From the NCBI GenBank assembly GCA_934489895.1, contig CAKSST010000004.1:1-64000 (forward strand): 64,000 nucleotides of DNA. Reading direction: 5' to 3'. The stretch is from an uncultured Eubacteriales bacterium (lineage in GTDB: Bacteria; Bacillota; Clostridia; Oscillospirales; Acutalibacteraceae). Shown here piece after piece: positions 42,277 through 50,063 of this stretch (positions are counted from its first letter, which is position 1; the number at the start of each line of letters is the position of its first letter). The translations under genes were made by a program, and so were the position numbers. Under the pieces are notes generated by a model. That model searched no databases and was not told the origin of the DNA. It worked only from the letters and a program-made list of their open reading frames with translations.

Positions 42277-43275
42277 TTACTTAATATCTTTATTTTTAGG
42301 TGGTGTTTTTCTAGCAAGCGGATTAGAATTTACCGCTGAGCGTACCTGTTCGTCAGAAACGTGGGTATAAATCTGAGTTGTACCTAGATTTTTATGACCA
42401 AGCAGGTCTTTTAATACACGAATATCAACATTTCCGTGTTGATACATTAATGTTGCCGCCGTGTGCCTTAATTTATGTACCGATAATCCACTATCGCCAA
42501 GGCCTGCTTCCTCTAAACGCTTGTATACAATATGTTGCACAGTTTTGTTGCTAAGTCTCTTTTTATTTCGGCTTATAAAAAGTGCATTTCGGTCAGCAGC
42601 AGACACACCGTCAGTATTGCGATAGGGGAGATAAGCTTTAATTGAAGCAACACAGGCATCGTTTAAGTATATCATCCTTTCTTTATTTCCTTTACCGGTA
42701 ATTTTAAGAGAATTATCGTCCCTAAAATCGGTAATATTTAAACTGCATAATTCACTTAAACGCATTCCGCAATTTAAAAATAAAGTAATAATACAATAAT
42801 CACGTTCTTTATTATTGCCATCAATATTTTCAAGAAGCTTTATGCTTTCGTTTAAGGTTAAATGCTTTGGCAAAGATGCTTTTATTTTAGGAGTATCAAG
42901 TTGCTCAGCAGGATTATTTTCGATAATATGTACTTGATTAACAAGATACTTGAAAAAAATACGCAAAGTTGAAGCTTTACGTGCTCGGGTAGTGTTGTTG
43001 TTTTCGCGTTCGTTTTTGCAGAAAACTAAAAAAGAATGTAAATCATATAGACTTATTGAACGAATAAGCTCATCATCAACACAATCAATCGTAATATCTT
43101 TAAAATCAATATCATTCCGGGTTTTATTGCGTATGTAGAGAATATATCTGAAAAAAGTTTTAAGGTCGTTATAATATTCTTCAATAGTATTTGTGGATTT
43201 TCCCTTAATAGTTTCACTGTATGTTAAAAAATTTCTTATTATAGGGGGCGCTTCCATAATTAAATTATGTTTCAA
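42277..43275 (-). CDS. tyrosine recombinase/integrase, XerC-like
   Basis: The protein of about 332 residues has an N-terminal core-binding domain (FLTYSETIKGKSTNTIEEYY) and a full tyrosine-recombinase catalytic set: Arg in NCGMRLSELCSL, Lys in TGKGNKERMIYL, VHKLRHTAATLM (H-x-x-R), LGHKNLGTTQIYTH with the second His and the nucleophile Tyr. The TTG at 43275 has SD GAGG at suitable distance; GTG 43284 and an internal ATG are alternatives. Such XerC-type proteins are common chromosomal genes in clostridia. Repeats and a palindrome in the large upstream gap may be its targets. Confidence 0.88.
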   Translation of the reverse strand: MKHNLIMEAPPIIRNFLTYSETIKGKSTNTIEEYYNDLKTFFRYILYIRNKTRNDIDFKDITIDCVDDELIRSISLYDLHSFLVFCKNERENNNTTRARKASTLRIFFKYLVNQVHIIENNPAEQLDTPKIKASLPKHLTLNESIKLLENIDGNNKERDYCIITLFLNCGMRLSELCSLNITDFRDDNSLKITGKGNKERMIYLNDACVASIKAYLPYRNTDGVSAADRNALFISRNKKRLSNKTVQHIVYKRLEEAGLGDSGLSVHKLRHTAATLMYQHGNVDIRVLKDLLGHKNLGTTQIYTHVSDEQVRSAVNSNPLARKTPPKNKDIK

Positions 43276-43299
43276 ATAAGACACCTCAAATCATAGTGT

Positions 43300-43338
43300 G
43301 AATTATACAAAACTTTATGAACGAATTATACAAAACTT
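43300..43338 (+). repeat. two direct repeats GAATTATACAAAACTT
   Basis: The 16-bp sequence occurs at 43300-43315 and 43323-43338, 23 bp apart, just upstream of the recombinase gene. Its AATTATACAAAA part also forms both arms of the palindrome at 43777. Confidence 0.7.
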
Positions 43339-43776
43339 CTATCAAATAGTCAAGATAAATTTTATAACGTTTTTTTGCAGGGAAACCATATAAAAACATA
43401 CTGTGCGAATATATTAATGCAGGTTTGTTTGAGTAATCCTAATAATAAACATTTTAATCAATTTTAATATAGCTATGCGTATATAGCTATGAAAGTTAAT
43501 CAAATATTTTTGTGTTAAATGATAATTTGTTAAACATAAATAAACTGAGACGATGCTATGGTGCAAAAAGTAATAAAAATCTAAACTCATTGTCAAAATA
43601 TATATTAAAACGAAAATATACTAACCAAATTTAAAAAAACAGAATATAAAAATCAATTATTTCAAATTTAATTATTTTATATTAATAAAAAAGCTGAAAT
43701 ATATTAATCGAATTACTTTTGGTGTTTTATGGTATTATAATGTAAAACTTTATTTAACTCAGTTTTCGTTACCCTT
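43339..43776. other. AT-rich intergenic region, no gene seen
   Basis: About 440 bp of very AT-rich sequence between the recombinase and the glycosyltransferase. It carries a direct repeat ATATAGCTATG (about 43470-43495) but no open reading frame with an SD, and I recognise no riboswitch. It may be a regulatory or recombination region. Confidence 0.5.
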
Positions 43777-43806
43777 AATTATACAAAACATTGATTTTGT
43801 ATAATT
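43777..43806. promoter_or_regulatory. perfect palindrome resembling a recombinase core site
   Basis: AATTATACAAAA (43777-43788), 6-bp spacer CATTGA, TTTTGTATAATT (43795-43806). Two 11-12 bp inverted arms with a 6-8 bp spacer is the architecture of XerCD/dif-type crossover sites; an operator for a dimeric regulator is the alternative. Each arm recurs in the direct repeats at 43300-43338. Confidence 0.55.
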
Positions 43807-44060
43807 ATTATAATTTTTTTCACCCGCTTCTCTGTCATAATCATTCTTTTTGAATCGCAGATATTTAGTAAATACATAATTTATATTTTAAAAAATCAAA
43901 TTTTTAAATACGCCAATAACATAGTTTACCTCAGAGTAATTGTCAAAATTAACAATATCATGCCTTCATATATAATGTTATTATGTTTTGTGACAAAAAT
44001 TTTTTATCTACTTGTTATATTAAAAAAATTGTGTTATTATTGTCACTTGGAGGCGATATT

Positions 44061-45473
44061 TTGGCGATTATAACGTTTTTAATATCTTTAATCAACAATG
44101 TTTCCAACGCAATCGGATATCTTCTTAAATATAAAACTTTATATAAAATTATTGGTTTTTTTACTACACGTAAATTTAAACCTGCTAAAAAGAATCATAA
44201 ATATGCAATTCTAATTGCTGCGCGCAATGAAGAAACTGTTATCGGCAACCTTATTGAAAGTATTTTAATTCAGGATTATCCCCATGATTTAATAACAACA
44301 TTTGTTGTTGCTGATAATTCAACTGACAATACCGCAAAAATTTCCAGAGAAATGGGCGCTATCTGTTATGAGCGCACCGATACTGAACACCGCACTAAAG
44401 GTTACGCTTTACAGTTCCTTGTTGAGCAAATCCGCCGTGATTACGGTATTGAAAGCTTTGAGGGTTATTTTATTTTTGATGCCGACAATCTTTTAGAGCC
44501 TGATTATGTATCGCGTATGAATGATTCTTTTGATGCAGGCGAAAAAATTATTACTTCTTACCGTAACACAAAAAACTTTGATGCAAACTGGATAGCAGCT
44601 TCATATGGTATACACTGGTTGCGTACTGTCCGTAACGAGCACAGAGCCCGTTCGCTGTGCAGGCTTGCAACGCGTATTCAAGGCACGGGATTTTTGTTTG
44701 CAAGCGAAACTATCAAAGACGGTTGGAATTATACTAGCTTTACTGAAGACCGCGCATTCTGCGCTGATGCTGTTGTAAATGGATACCGCATCAGCTATAA
44801 TCACGATGCTATATTCTATGATGAACAGCCTGAGAATTTTAAAATTGCTTTGCGCCAGCGTATTCGTTGGTCAAAAGGTCATTTACAAGCTTTTGGTGAG
44901 TCTGGCTGGCCGCTTTTTAAACAGATTTTCACAAAAAATAACGCTTCAAATGAATTTTGCGATGATAACATTCCTAAATGGAAGAAGATTTTGTACGATA
45001 TTCGCTTTCGCTTTATGACATTCGATATGTTATCTGTTATTTATCCGCGCTCTTTGTTTATTTTCTTTAAGAGAATTGTTATTTTTTGGTTGCGTGCAAC
45101 TGCATTTCTTGCTTTTACACAGATTTTGGCAGGCGCTCTTTATCCGCCTGACATTTTCTCAAATCTCTTTTCTTGGTTTGACCCATCAACAGCAAGCAGC
45201 GGTTCGGTATTAGGTATGATGACACTGGTTGCAGTTTCGTGGTCACTTAATACTTGGTTAAATAACACCCTTACAGCAGCTTATATCTTTTTTGTTGAGC
45301 GCAAGCGTATTAAACACATAAAATGGTATAAAAAACTATATTTCTGCCTTATGTTTAATATTTTTGATATTATAGGCAGGTTAACAATGGTAGCAGCATT
45401 ATTTATGAAAGTTGAATGGAAACCTATTCCCCATAAATCAGATGTAAAAATCGCTGATTTAGTACATAAATAA
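44061..45473 (+). CDS. membrane glycosyltransferase, family 2
   Basis: The protein of about 470 residues starts at TTG 44061 behind SD TTGGAGG; upstream ATG 43983 has no SD. The GT2 domain (about residues 40-280) has the nucleotide-binding IAARNEETVIGNLIESIL, the DxD of FIFDADNLLEPD, a late acidic residue in YTSFTEDRAF, and QRIRWSKG, the R/QxxRW motif typical of processive synthases such as cellulose or hyaluronan synthase. Four or so C-terminal membrane helices follow. The product polysaccharide is unknown; it stands alone before a terminator. Confidence 0.85.
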   Translation: MAIITFLISLINNVSNAIGYLLKYKTLYKIIGFFTTRKFKPAKKNHKYAILIAARNEETVIGNLIESILIQDYPHDLITTFVVADNSTDNTAKISREMGAICYERTDTEHRTKGYALQFLVEQIRRDYGIESFEGYFIFDADNLLEPDYVSRMNDSFDAGEKIITSYRNTKNFDANWIAASYGIHWLRTVRNEHRARSLCRLATRIQGTGFLFASETIKDGWNYTSFTEDRAFCADAVVNGYRISYNHDAIFYDEQPENFKIALRQRIRWSKGHLQAFGESGWPLFKQIFTKNNASNEFCDDNIPKWKKILYDIRFRFMTFDMLSVIYPRSLFIFFKRIVIFWLRATAFLAFTQILAGALYPPDIFSNLFSWFDPSTASSGSVLGMMTLVAVSWSLNTWLNNTLTAAYIFFVERKRIKHIKWYKKLYFCLMFNIFDIIGRLTMVAALFMKVEWKPIPHKSDVKIADLVHK

Positions 45474-45494
45474 AGTTTATACAATAAAGAAAGC

Positions 45495-45528
45495 AAAGAA
45501 AGCGACGGTTTTTACCGCCGCTTTCTTT
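45495..45528 (+). terminator. intrinsic terminator, bidirectional
   Basis: AAAGAAAGCGACGG (45495-45508), loop TTTTTA, CCGCCGCTTTCTTT (45515-45528), one mismatch. It lies between the glycosyltransferase and the convergent oadG-like gene. Confidence 0.8.
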
Positions 45529-45658
45529 ATTGTTTTTTGTTTGTCACATAATTTAAAATTGCAATAACAAGCACAATTACAGCTGTTACAAGAAAAATTC
45601 CGAGCATTCCTTTTCCCATAATGCTAATAGATTGTAATATGTTTTCTGTATTAAACAT
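45527..45658 (-). CDS. small single-helix protein, OadG-like gamma subunit
   Basis: This 43-residue gene begins MFNTENILQSISIMGKGMLG with SD GGGAGG, followed by a single membrane helix (IFLVTAVIVLVIAILNYV) and a short KK-rich tail. It lies 12 bp after the decarboxylase beta-subunit gene on the same strand. In sodium-pumping decarboxylases the small gamma (OadG/MmdD) subunit is a one-helix protein of this type that links the alpha and beta subunits. Its short length makes family assignment rest on position and topology. Confidence 0.7.
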   Translation of the reverse strand: MFNTENILQSISIMGKGMLGIFLVTAVIVLVIAILNYVTNKKQ

Positions 45659-45670
45659 ACTTTATCCTCC

Positions 45671-46765
45671 CTACCTTAAGAATGCAAGCATCAGCCCGCC
45701 CGCAATAACAGAAGCAATCTGTCCTGAAACATTAACACCAATTGCATGCATAAGCAAGAAGTTGCTGCTGTCTTCTTCCCTGCCCATTTTATGAACGATT
45801 CTTGCAGACATCGGGAAAGCAGAAATGCCTGAAGCGCCAATCATGGGATTAATTTTATTTTTAGAGAATAAATTAATAAGCTTTGCAAGCATAATACCGC
45901 CGAATGTATCAAATATAAAAGCAAACAAACCAAGCAACATAATACCCAAAGTTTCAACGCGTATAAATTCTTTTGCAGTCATACGTGCGGAAATTGTAAG
46001 ACCAAGGAAAATGGTTATTAGGTTTGCAAGAACAGTCTGCGCAGTATCAGAAAGCGAATTAAGCACACCGCACTCTCTTATAAGGTTACCGAACATTAAA
46101 AAGCCGATAAGTGCAACTGCGTCAGGAGCAACAACGCCTACAATAACTGTAACAATAATCGGAAAAAGTATTTTAGTTACTTTTGAAACCTTTTTGCCGT
46201 TATATTCCATTCTTATAAGACGTTCTTTTTTGGTTGTGCAAATCTTAATAATAGGCGGCTGAACGATTGGAACAAGCGCCATATACGAGTAAGCCGCAAC
46301 CATTATTGCCGCAGTGTACTGTGAATTAAGGACATTTGCTACAAATATTGATGTGGGACCGTCAGCAGAACCAATGATTGCAACAGAAGCGGCATCATTT
46401 ATATTAAATCCAAGTAAGGTTGCAAGAAACAATGTAAAGAATATTCCAAACTGCGCTGCGGCACCAAAAAGCATTAACTTAGGATTGGTAAGCAAAGGCT
46501 CGAAATCAATCATTGCACCAATACCTATAAATAAAATCAAAGGCATAAGCTCATTATTTTCAATACCAATGTCAAAAAGGCGGTCTATTACACTTTTTGC
46601 ACCCGATTCAGGCAGATTGATAAGTATTGCACCAAAACCCATCGGCAACAGCAAAGTAGGCTCCATATCTTTTTTGATTGCCAAAAAAATAAGTACTCCG
46701 CCAATTACCCACATTGCAGCCTGTTGCCAGGAAATATGGGCAAGGTTTTGAATAAGAACGTCCAT
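45671..46765 (-). CDS. oadB: sodium-translocating decarboxylase beta subunit
   Basis: The beta subunit decarboxylates carboxybiotin and pumps Na+ outward. The protein of about 364 residues has many hydrophobic helices and the family hallmarks GFGAILINLP, AAIMVAAYSYMALVPIVQPP, the Na-site IIGSADGPTSIFVAN with its functional Asp, and ISAFPMSARIVHKMGREED. It starts at ATG 46765 behind AGAGAGG. A gamma-like gene follows, but no alpha (carboxyltransferase) or biotin-carrier gene is nearby, so the acid used (oxaloacetate, methylmalonyl-CoA or glutaconyl-CoA) cannot be told. Confidence 0.9.
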   Translation of the reverse strand: MDVLIQNLAHISWQQAAMWVIGGVLIFLAIKKDMEPTLLLPMGFGAILINLPESGAKSVIDRLFDIGIENNELMPLILFIGIGAMIDFEPLLTNPKLMLFGAAAQFGIFFTLFLATLLGFNINDAASVAIIGSADGPTSIFVANVLNSQYTAAIMVAAYSYMALVPIVQPPIIKICTTKKERLIRMEYNGKKVSKVTKILFPIIVTVIVGVVAPDAVALIGFLMFGNLIRECGVLNSLSDTAQTVLANLITIFLGLTISARMTAKEFIRVETLGIMLLGLFAFIFDTFGGIMLAKLINLFSKNKINPMIGASGISAFPMSARIVHKMGREEDSSNFLLMHAIGVNVSGQIASVIAGGLMLAFLR

Positions 46766-46885
46766 AGTAATGCCTCTCTTTTGTTTATTTGCACAAAACA
46801 TTAAAAATTATATTTAAATATTCTGAAAATGTCAATAAAATTGTAAAAAAAAATAATAAAATATGAATAAATATTAAGTTTTCTA

Positions 46886-46913
46886 TTGTGTTTAAAGAAA
46901 TTTTTGGTATAAT
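46886..46913 (+). promoter_or_regulatory. sigma-A promoter of putP
   Basis: TTGTGT (46886-46891), 16-bp spacer, perfect TATAAT (46908-46913), 33 bp before the start; SD AAGGAG follows. Confidence 0.55.
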
Positions 46914-46945
46914 AGTTTTATCTTGTTTAATTAAGGAGTATAAAT

Positions 46946-48469
46946 ATGACAAGCGAAAACATACAGCACTTGATTGCAATGGTTATTTATATGGCTGCTG
47001 TTATTATTATTGGCGCCGTTTTTGCAAAACGTGCAAATAAAAATGCTGAATCTTACTTTTTGGGCGGACGCACATTAGGCCCATGGATTACTGCTTTCAG
47101 TGCCGAAGCTTCAGATATGTCGGGATGGCTGCTTATGGGATTGCCCGGTCTTGCTTACTGGACAGGTCTTGCTGATGCAGGCTGGACCGCAATAGGCCTT
47201 TTTCTTGGTACATATTTTAACTGGCTTATTGTATCCAAAAGATTGCGCAGATACAGCTATCAGTTAGATACATTTACTATCCCCGGTTTCTTTTCAAAGC
47301 GTTTTAGAGAGAAAAACAAAATTATCCTTATAATTGCTTCATTGTTTATAGTTGTATTCTTTACAGTTTATGCAGGTCAATGCCTTGCTTCCTGCGGTAA
47401 GCTTTTTGTAAATCTTTTCGGCCTTAAATATCACGAAATGATGATTGTAGCGGCAATTTTTGTTTTATTCTATACCTTCCTCGGCGGATTCCTTGCAGAA
47501 AGCGCATCTGACTTTATGCAGGCGATTGTTATGGTTGTAGCTCTTGTAACAATTCTTATAATTTCAGTTGCACACGCAGGCGGTATCGCTGCAGTGATTG
47601 AAAACGCACAAAACTATGACGGCTTCCTGTCATTGATAAGAACAGCAGCCCCTCCAACCGAAGAAGCAAATACTTTTGGCACAGGCAATAGCTTCAGCGC
47701 TTTAAGCATACTTTCTGCTCTTGCTTGGGGTCTTGGCTACTTTGGAATGCCGCAGGTTCTTTTACGATTTATGGGTATCCGCTCCGAAAAAGAGCTTACC
47801 CGTTCACGCCGCGTTGCATGTGTATGGCTTATAATAGCTATGTCTGCCGCTTTGTTTATTGGTATTGTTGGCAGAAGCCTTACAAATATTAATTATCTTT
47901 CAAATGCTGAAGCCGAAAATATCTTCATTGATATGTCTAAATTCTTGCCGCCTATTCTTGCCGGTTTTGCTTGCGCAGGCATTCTTGCGGCATCAATAAG
48001 CTCTTCTGATTCATATTTGCTTATCTCTACATCCGCAATTTCTGAAAACATCTATCACGGTATTTTCAAAAAGGATGCAACCGATAAGCAGGTTATGTTG
48101 GTTTCAAGAATTGCAATGGCTATTATTACAATAATTGCTATGATTATTGCCTGGGATTCAGACAGCACCATCTTTGGTATAACATCGTTTGCATGGGCAG
48201 GCTTTGGCGCAACATTTGGTCCTTTGATGCTGTTCAGTCTTTTCTGGAAACGCACAACATACTCAGGTGCAATAGCTGGTATGCTATCAGGCGGCATAAT
48301 GGTATTTGTTTGGAAGCTTCTCTTGAAACCTTTAGGCGGCTTTTGGGGAATTTATGAACTTCTCCCCGCTTTCATTATTTCAAGCCTCGTGATACTCATA
48401 GTTTCTCTTTGCACCAAACAACCTTCTAAAGAAATTCAGAATGATTTTGCAGCAACTATGATTGCTTAA
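46946..48469 (+). CDS. putP: sodium/proline symporter
   Basis: PutP takes up proline with Na+. The 507-residue SSS-family protein has about 13 hydrophobic helices; the conserved AESYFLGGRTLGPWITAFSA, EASDMSGWLLMGLPG with Na-site residues, YAGQCLASCGKLF and GILAASISSSDSYLLISTSA (the second Na-site) are present. It has its own promoter and terminator. proC lies far away at 5.9 kb. It diverges from the Na+-pumping decarboxylase, which would maintain the gradient it uses. Confidence 0.93.
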   Translation: MTSENIQHLIAMVIYMAAVIIIGAVFAKRANKNAESYFLGGRTLGPWITAFSAEASDMSGWLLMGLPGLAYWTGLADAGWTAIGLFLGTYFNWLIVSKRLRRYSYQLDTFTIPGFFSKRFREKNKIILIIASLFIVVFFTVYAGQCLASCGKLFVNLFGLKYHEMMIVAAIFVLFYTFLGGFLAESASDFMQAIVMVVALVTILIISVAHAGGIAAVIENAQNYDGFLSLIRTAAPPTEEANTFGTGNSFSALSILSALAWGLGYFGMPQVLLRFMGIRSEKELTRSRRVACVWLIIAMSAALFIGIVGRSLTNINYLSNAEAENIFIDMSKFLPPILAGFACAGILAASISSSDSYLLISTSAISENIYHGIFKKDATDKQVMLVSRIAMAIITIIAMIIAWDSDSTIFGITSFAWAGFGATFGPLMLFSLFWKRTTYSGAIAGMLSGGIMVFVWKLLLKPLGGFWGIYELLPAFIISSLVILIVSLCTKQPSKEIQNDFAATMIA

Positions 48470-48482
48470 AAGATTATTTTAT

Positions 48483-48514
48483 ACAGCTGTAGGTTTACTT
48501 ACAGCTGTTTTTTT
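48483..48514 (+). terminator. intrinsic terminator of putP
   Basis: ACAGCTGTA (48483-48491) pairs with TACAGCTGT (48500-48508), then seven T. Confidence 0.8.
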
Positions 48515-48590
48515 AATTGTAAATTTTTATTTAACTGATAATATGCTGTAGGATTACAATAGATGTGTTACAGAATCTAATAAAAAATAG

Positions 48591-48662
48591 TGACGAATGG
48601 AAAATCCTGTGTTACAGTTAAGTTGCTGAGACAAAACAGACAGGAGGATTAACCATTCGTCA
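48591..48662 (+). promoter_or_regulatory. inverted repeat covering the transposase start
   Basis: TGACGAATGG (48591-48600) is complementary to CCATTCGTCA (48653-48662). The 3' arm touches the transposase ATG, and the loop holds its SD, so the fold would limit translation from read-through RNA. Confidence 0.5.
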
Positions 48663-49565
48663 TGAAAACCGTAACACAAACTATACTGTATCGTCAAGCA
48701 TTAATTAAATATTCTGAAAAATACGGTGTAACAAAGGCTGCAATTAGATACAAAACCAACCGCCAATATATTTACCGTTGGAAAAAGCGTTATGACGGAA
48801 CACTTGCATCTTTGGAGGATAGGTCGCACCGCCCACATCACCACCCAAACGAGCATACCGCCGATGAGCTTAAGCTCATTGCAGATATGAGAAAAAAATG
48901 CCAATTCAGGTTTGGTAGTGTTTTGGGTAAAACTTCGCCAAAGAGGTTACACACGCTCGGCAACAGGTTTGTACCGAGTATTAAGACGGCAAGTACAAAT
49001 GGCGGTTAAGCCGCCCAATCCAAAGTATATAGCAAAGCCTTATGAGCAAATGCAGTATCCCGGTCAAAGAGTGCAGATAGATGTAAAATTCGTACCGGCC
49101 GCGTGTATTGTAGGAGAAGCAAGACGAATATTCAAGATTTCGCTATTTAGAGGCTTTTGAGGAACATAGCAGTTACAGTTCTGCCGTGTTCTTAGAACAC
49201 CTACAAAAGCGTTTTCCGTTTAAGATAGAGTGTGTTCAAACGGATAACGGTCAAGAATTCACAAAACGATTGGGTAACACAGAAAATCCAACCCCCACAC
49301 TGTTCGAGTCGCGACTCGAACAGTGTGGAATAAGGCACAAACTCATAAAGCCCTACACGCCAAGACATAACGGCAAGGTTGAGCGTTCACATCGCAAGGA
49401 TAACGAATATTTTTATGCAACCCATACTTTTTACTCTTTTGATGACTTCAAAAGCAACTTTCTGTTCACAACAGAAACTATAACAACTTTCCGATGCGTC
49501 CACTTAATTGGAAATCTCCTGCCCAATTTATTAAGGCTTTTATTCAAAATGGAGAACTTTTCTAA
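48662..49565 (+). pseudogene. IS481/IS3-like DDE transposase, frameshifted
   Basis: Coding sequence is spread over three frames. The first (from 48662) has a helix-turn-helix (EKYGVTKAAIRYKTNRQYIY, RWKKRYDGTLASLEDRSHRP). The second (about 48905-49130) has YTRSATGLYRVLRRQ and VQIDVKFVPA with the first catalytic Asp. The third (about 49145-49475) has CVQTDNGQEFTKR with the second Asp and PYTPRHNGKVERSHRKDNEY with the Glu. A last shift leads to HNRNYNNFPMRPLNWKSPAQ and the stop at 49563-49565. At least three frameshifts make it inactive. Confidence 0.8.
49295..49328. repeat. 34-bp perfect palindrome inside the IS481-like transposase
   Basis: CCACACTGTTCGAGTCG (49295-49311) is followed without spacer by its exact reverse complement. 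It lies in the coding region between the second and third catalytic motifs. Confidence 0.85.
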
Positions 49566-49624
49566 TTTTGTAACACATCATTGACAAACCTACACAAAAT
49601 CTATAAGAAATAAGATAATAAGTA

Positions 49625-49653
49625 TTGACAGCCTTTGGAAGCGGTGATATAAT
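49625..49653 (+). promoter_or_regulatory. consensus sigma-A promoter of feoAB
   Basis: TTGACA (49625-49630), exact 17-bp spacer, TATAAT (49648-49653): a perfect consensus promoter that would be very strong unless repressed. Confidence 0.8.
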
Positions 49654-49663
49654 ATGTCATGTG

Positions 49664-49679
49664 GTTAGCCTTTGCTAAT
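49664..49679. promoter_or_regulatory. operator-like site 1 of the feo operon
   Basis: GTTAGCCTTTGCTAAT starts 11 bp after the -10 box, over the likely transcription start. It shares a 16-bp pattern, GTTAkCCnTwrCTAAy, with sites at 49699 and 49994, and resembles DtxR/IdeR-type iron-regulator boxes. Confidence 0.55.
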
Positions 49680-49698
49680 CATTTTTCAGCACACGGCA

Positions 49699-49714
49699 GT
49701 TAGCCGTAACTAAC
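49699..49714. promoter_or_regulatory. operator-like site 2 of the feo operon
   Basis: GTTAGCCGTAACTAAC, with GTTAG/CTAAC arms, lies 35 bp after site 1 in the feoA leader. Confidence 0.5.
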
Positions 49715-49734
49715 TTATAGACAGGTGATGTTTT

Positions 49735-49950
49735 ATGAATTTACTTTCTGCCGCCGAAGGCAAGGAATATATCATTACGCAAATCAATACTAACGACGAA
49801 GAGTTAAATTCTTTTTTATTCTCTCTTGGATGCTACAGCGGAGAGCCTATTACGGTTGTTTCCTTTAAAAAGGGCGGTTGCGTGGTTTCTATAAAGGACA
49901 GCCGCTACAGTATTGATAATCAGCTTGCCGAAGCCATTTGTATTGAATAA
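49735..49950 (+). CDS. feoA: ferrous iron transport protein A
   Basis: FeoA is a small SH3-like cytoplasmic protein that supports FeoB. The 71-residue product contains the barrel pattern KEYIITQINTNDEELNSFLF, LGCYSGEPITVVSFKKGGC and a C-terminal strand with IKDSRYSIDNQLAEAICIE. SD AGGTGA precedes ATG 49735. It leads feoA-feoB and a Cys-rich partner under a strong, probably iron-repressed promoter. Confidence 0.9.
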   Translation: MNLLSAAEGKEYIITQINTNDEELNSFLFSLGCYSGEPITVVSFKKGGCVVSIKDSRYSIDNQLAEAICIE

Positions 49951-49993
49951 TTTAAAAGAAAAACCGTTAACGACTCTTTTTTAATTGTTTTGA

Positions 49994-50009
49994 GTTATCC
50001 ATTGCTAAC
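49994..50009. promoter_or_regulatory. operator-like site 3, before feoB
   Basis: GTTATCCATTGCTAAC matches sites 1 and 2 at most positions and lies 55 bp before feoB, which suggests separate control of feoB. Confidence 0.5.
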
Positions 50010-50063
50010 CGCTAGCTTTGTTTTAAGAATTTATATAGTCAAAATGTAAGGAGAGTGTATACT

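Larger units (their letters stand above)
48564..49577 (+). mobile_element. IS481-like insertion sequence, degraded
   Basis: The element of about 1.0 kb is bounded by terminal inverted repeats, TGTGTTACAGAAT on the left and ATTTTGTAACACA on the right; IS481-family ends start with TGT. It encloses one DDE transposase broken by frameshifts. No certain target duplication is visible at the edges. It lies between putP and feoA. Confidence 0.75.

Noticed and set aside
43339..43776. Riboswitch or ncRNA in the gap before the glycosyltransferase
   Set aside because: The region is almost pure A/T with no stable hairpins other than the palindrome at 43777.
43777..43806. Chromosomal dif site
   Set aside because: The sequence does not match the Firmicutes dif consensus as I remember it; only the arm-spacer-arm geometry is similar.
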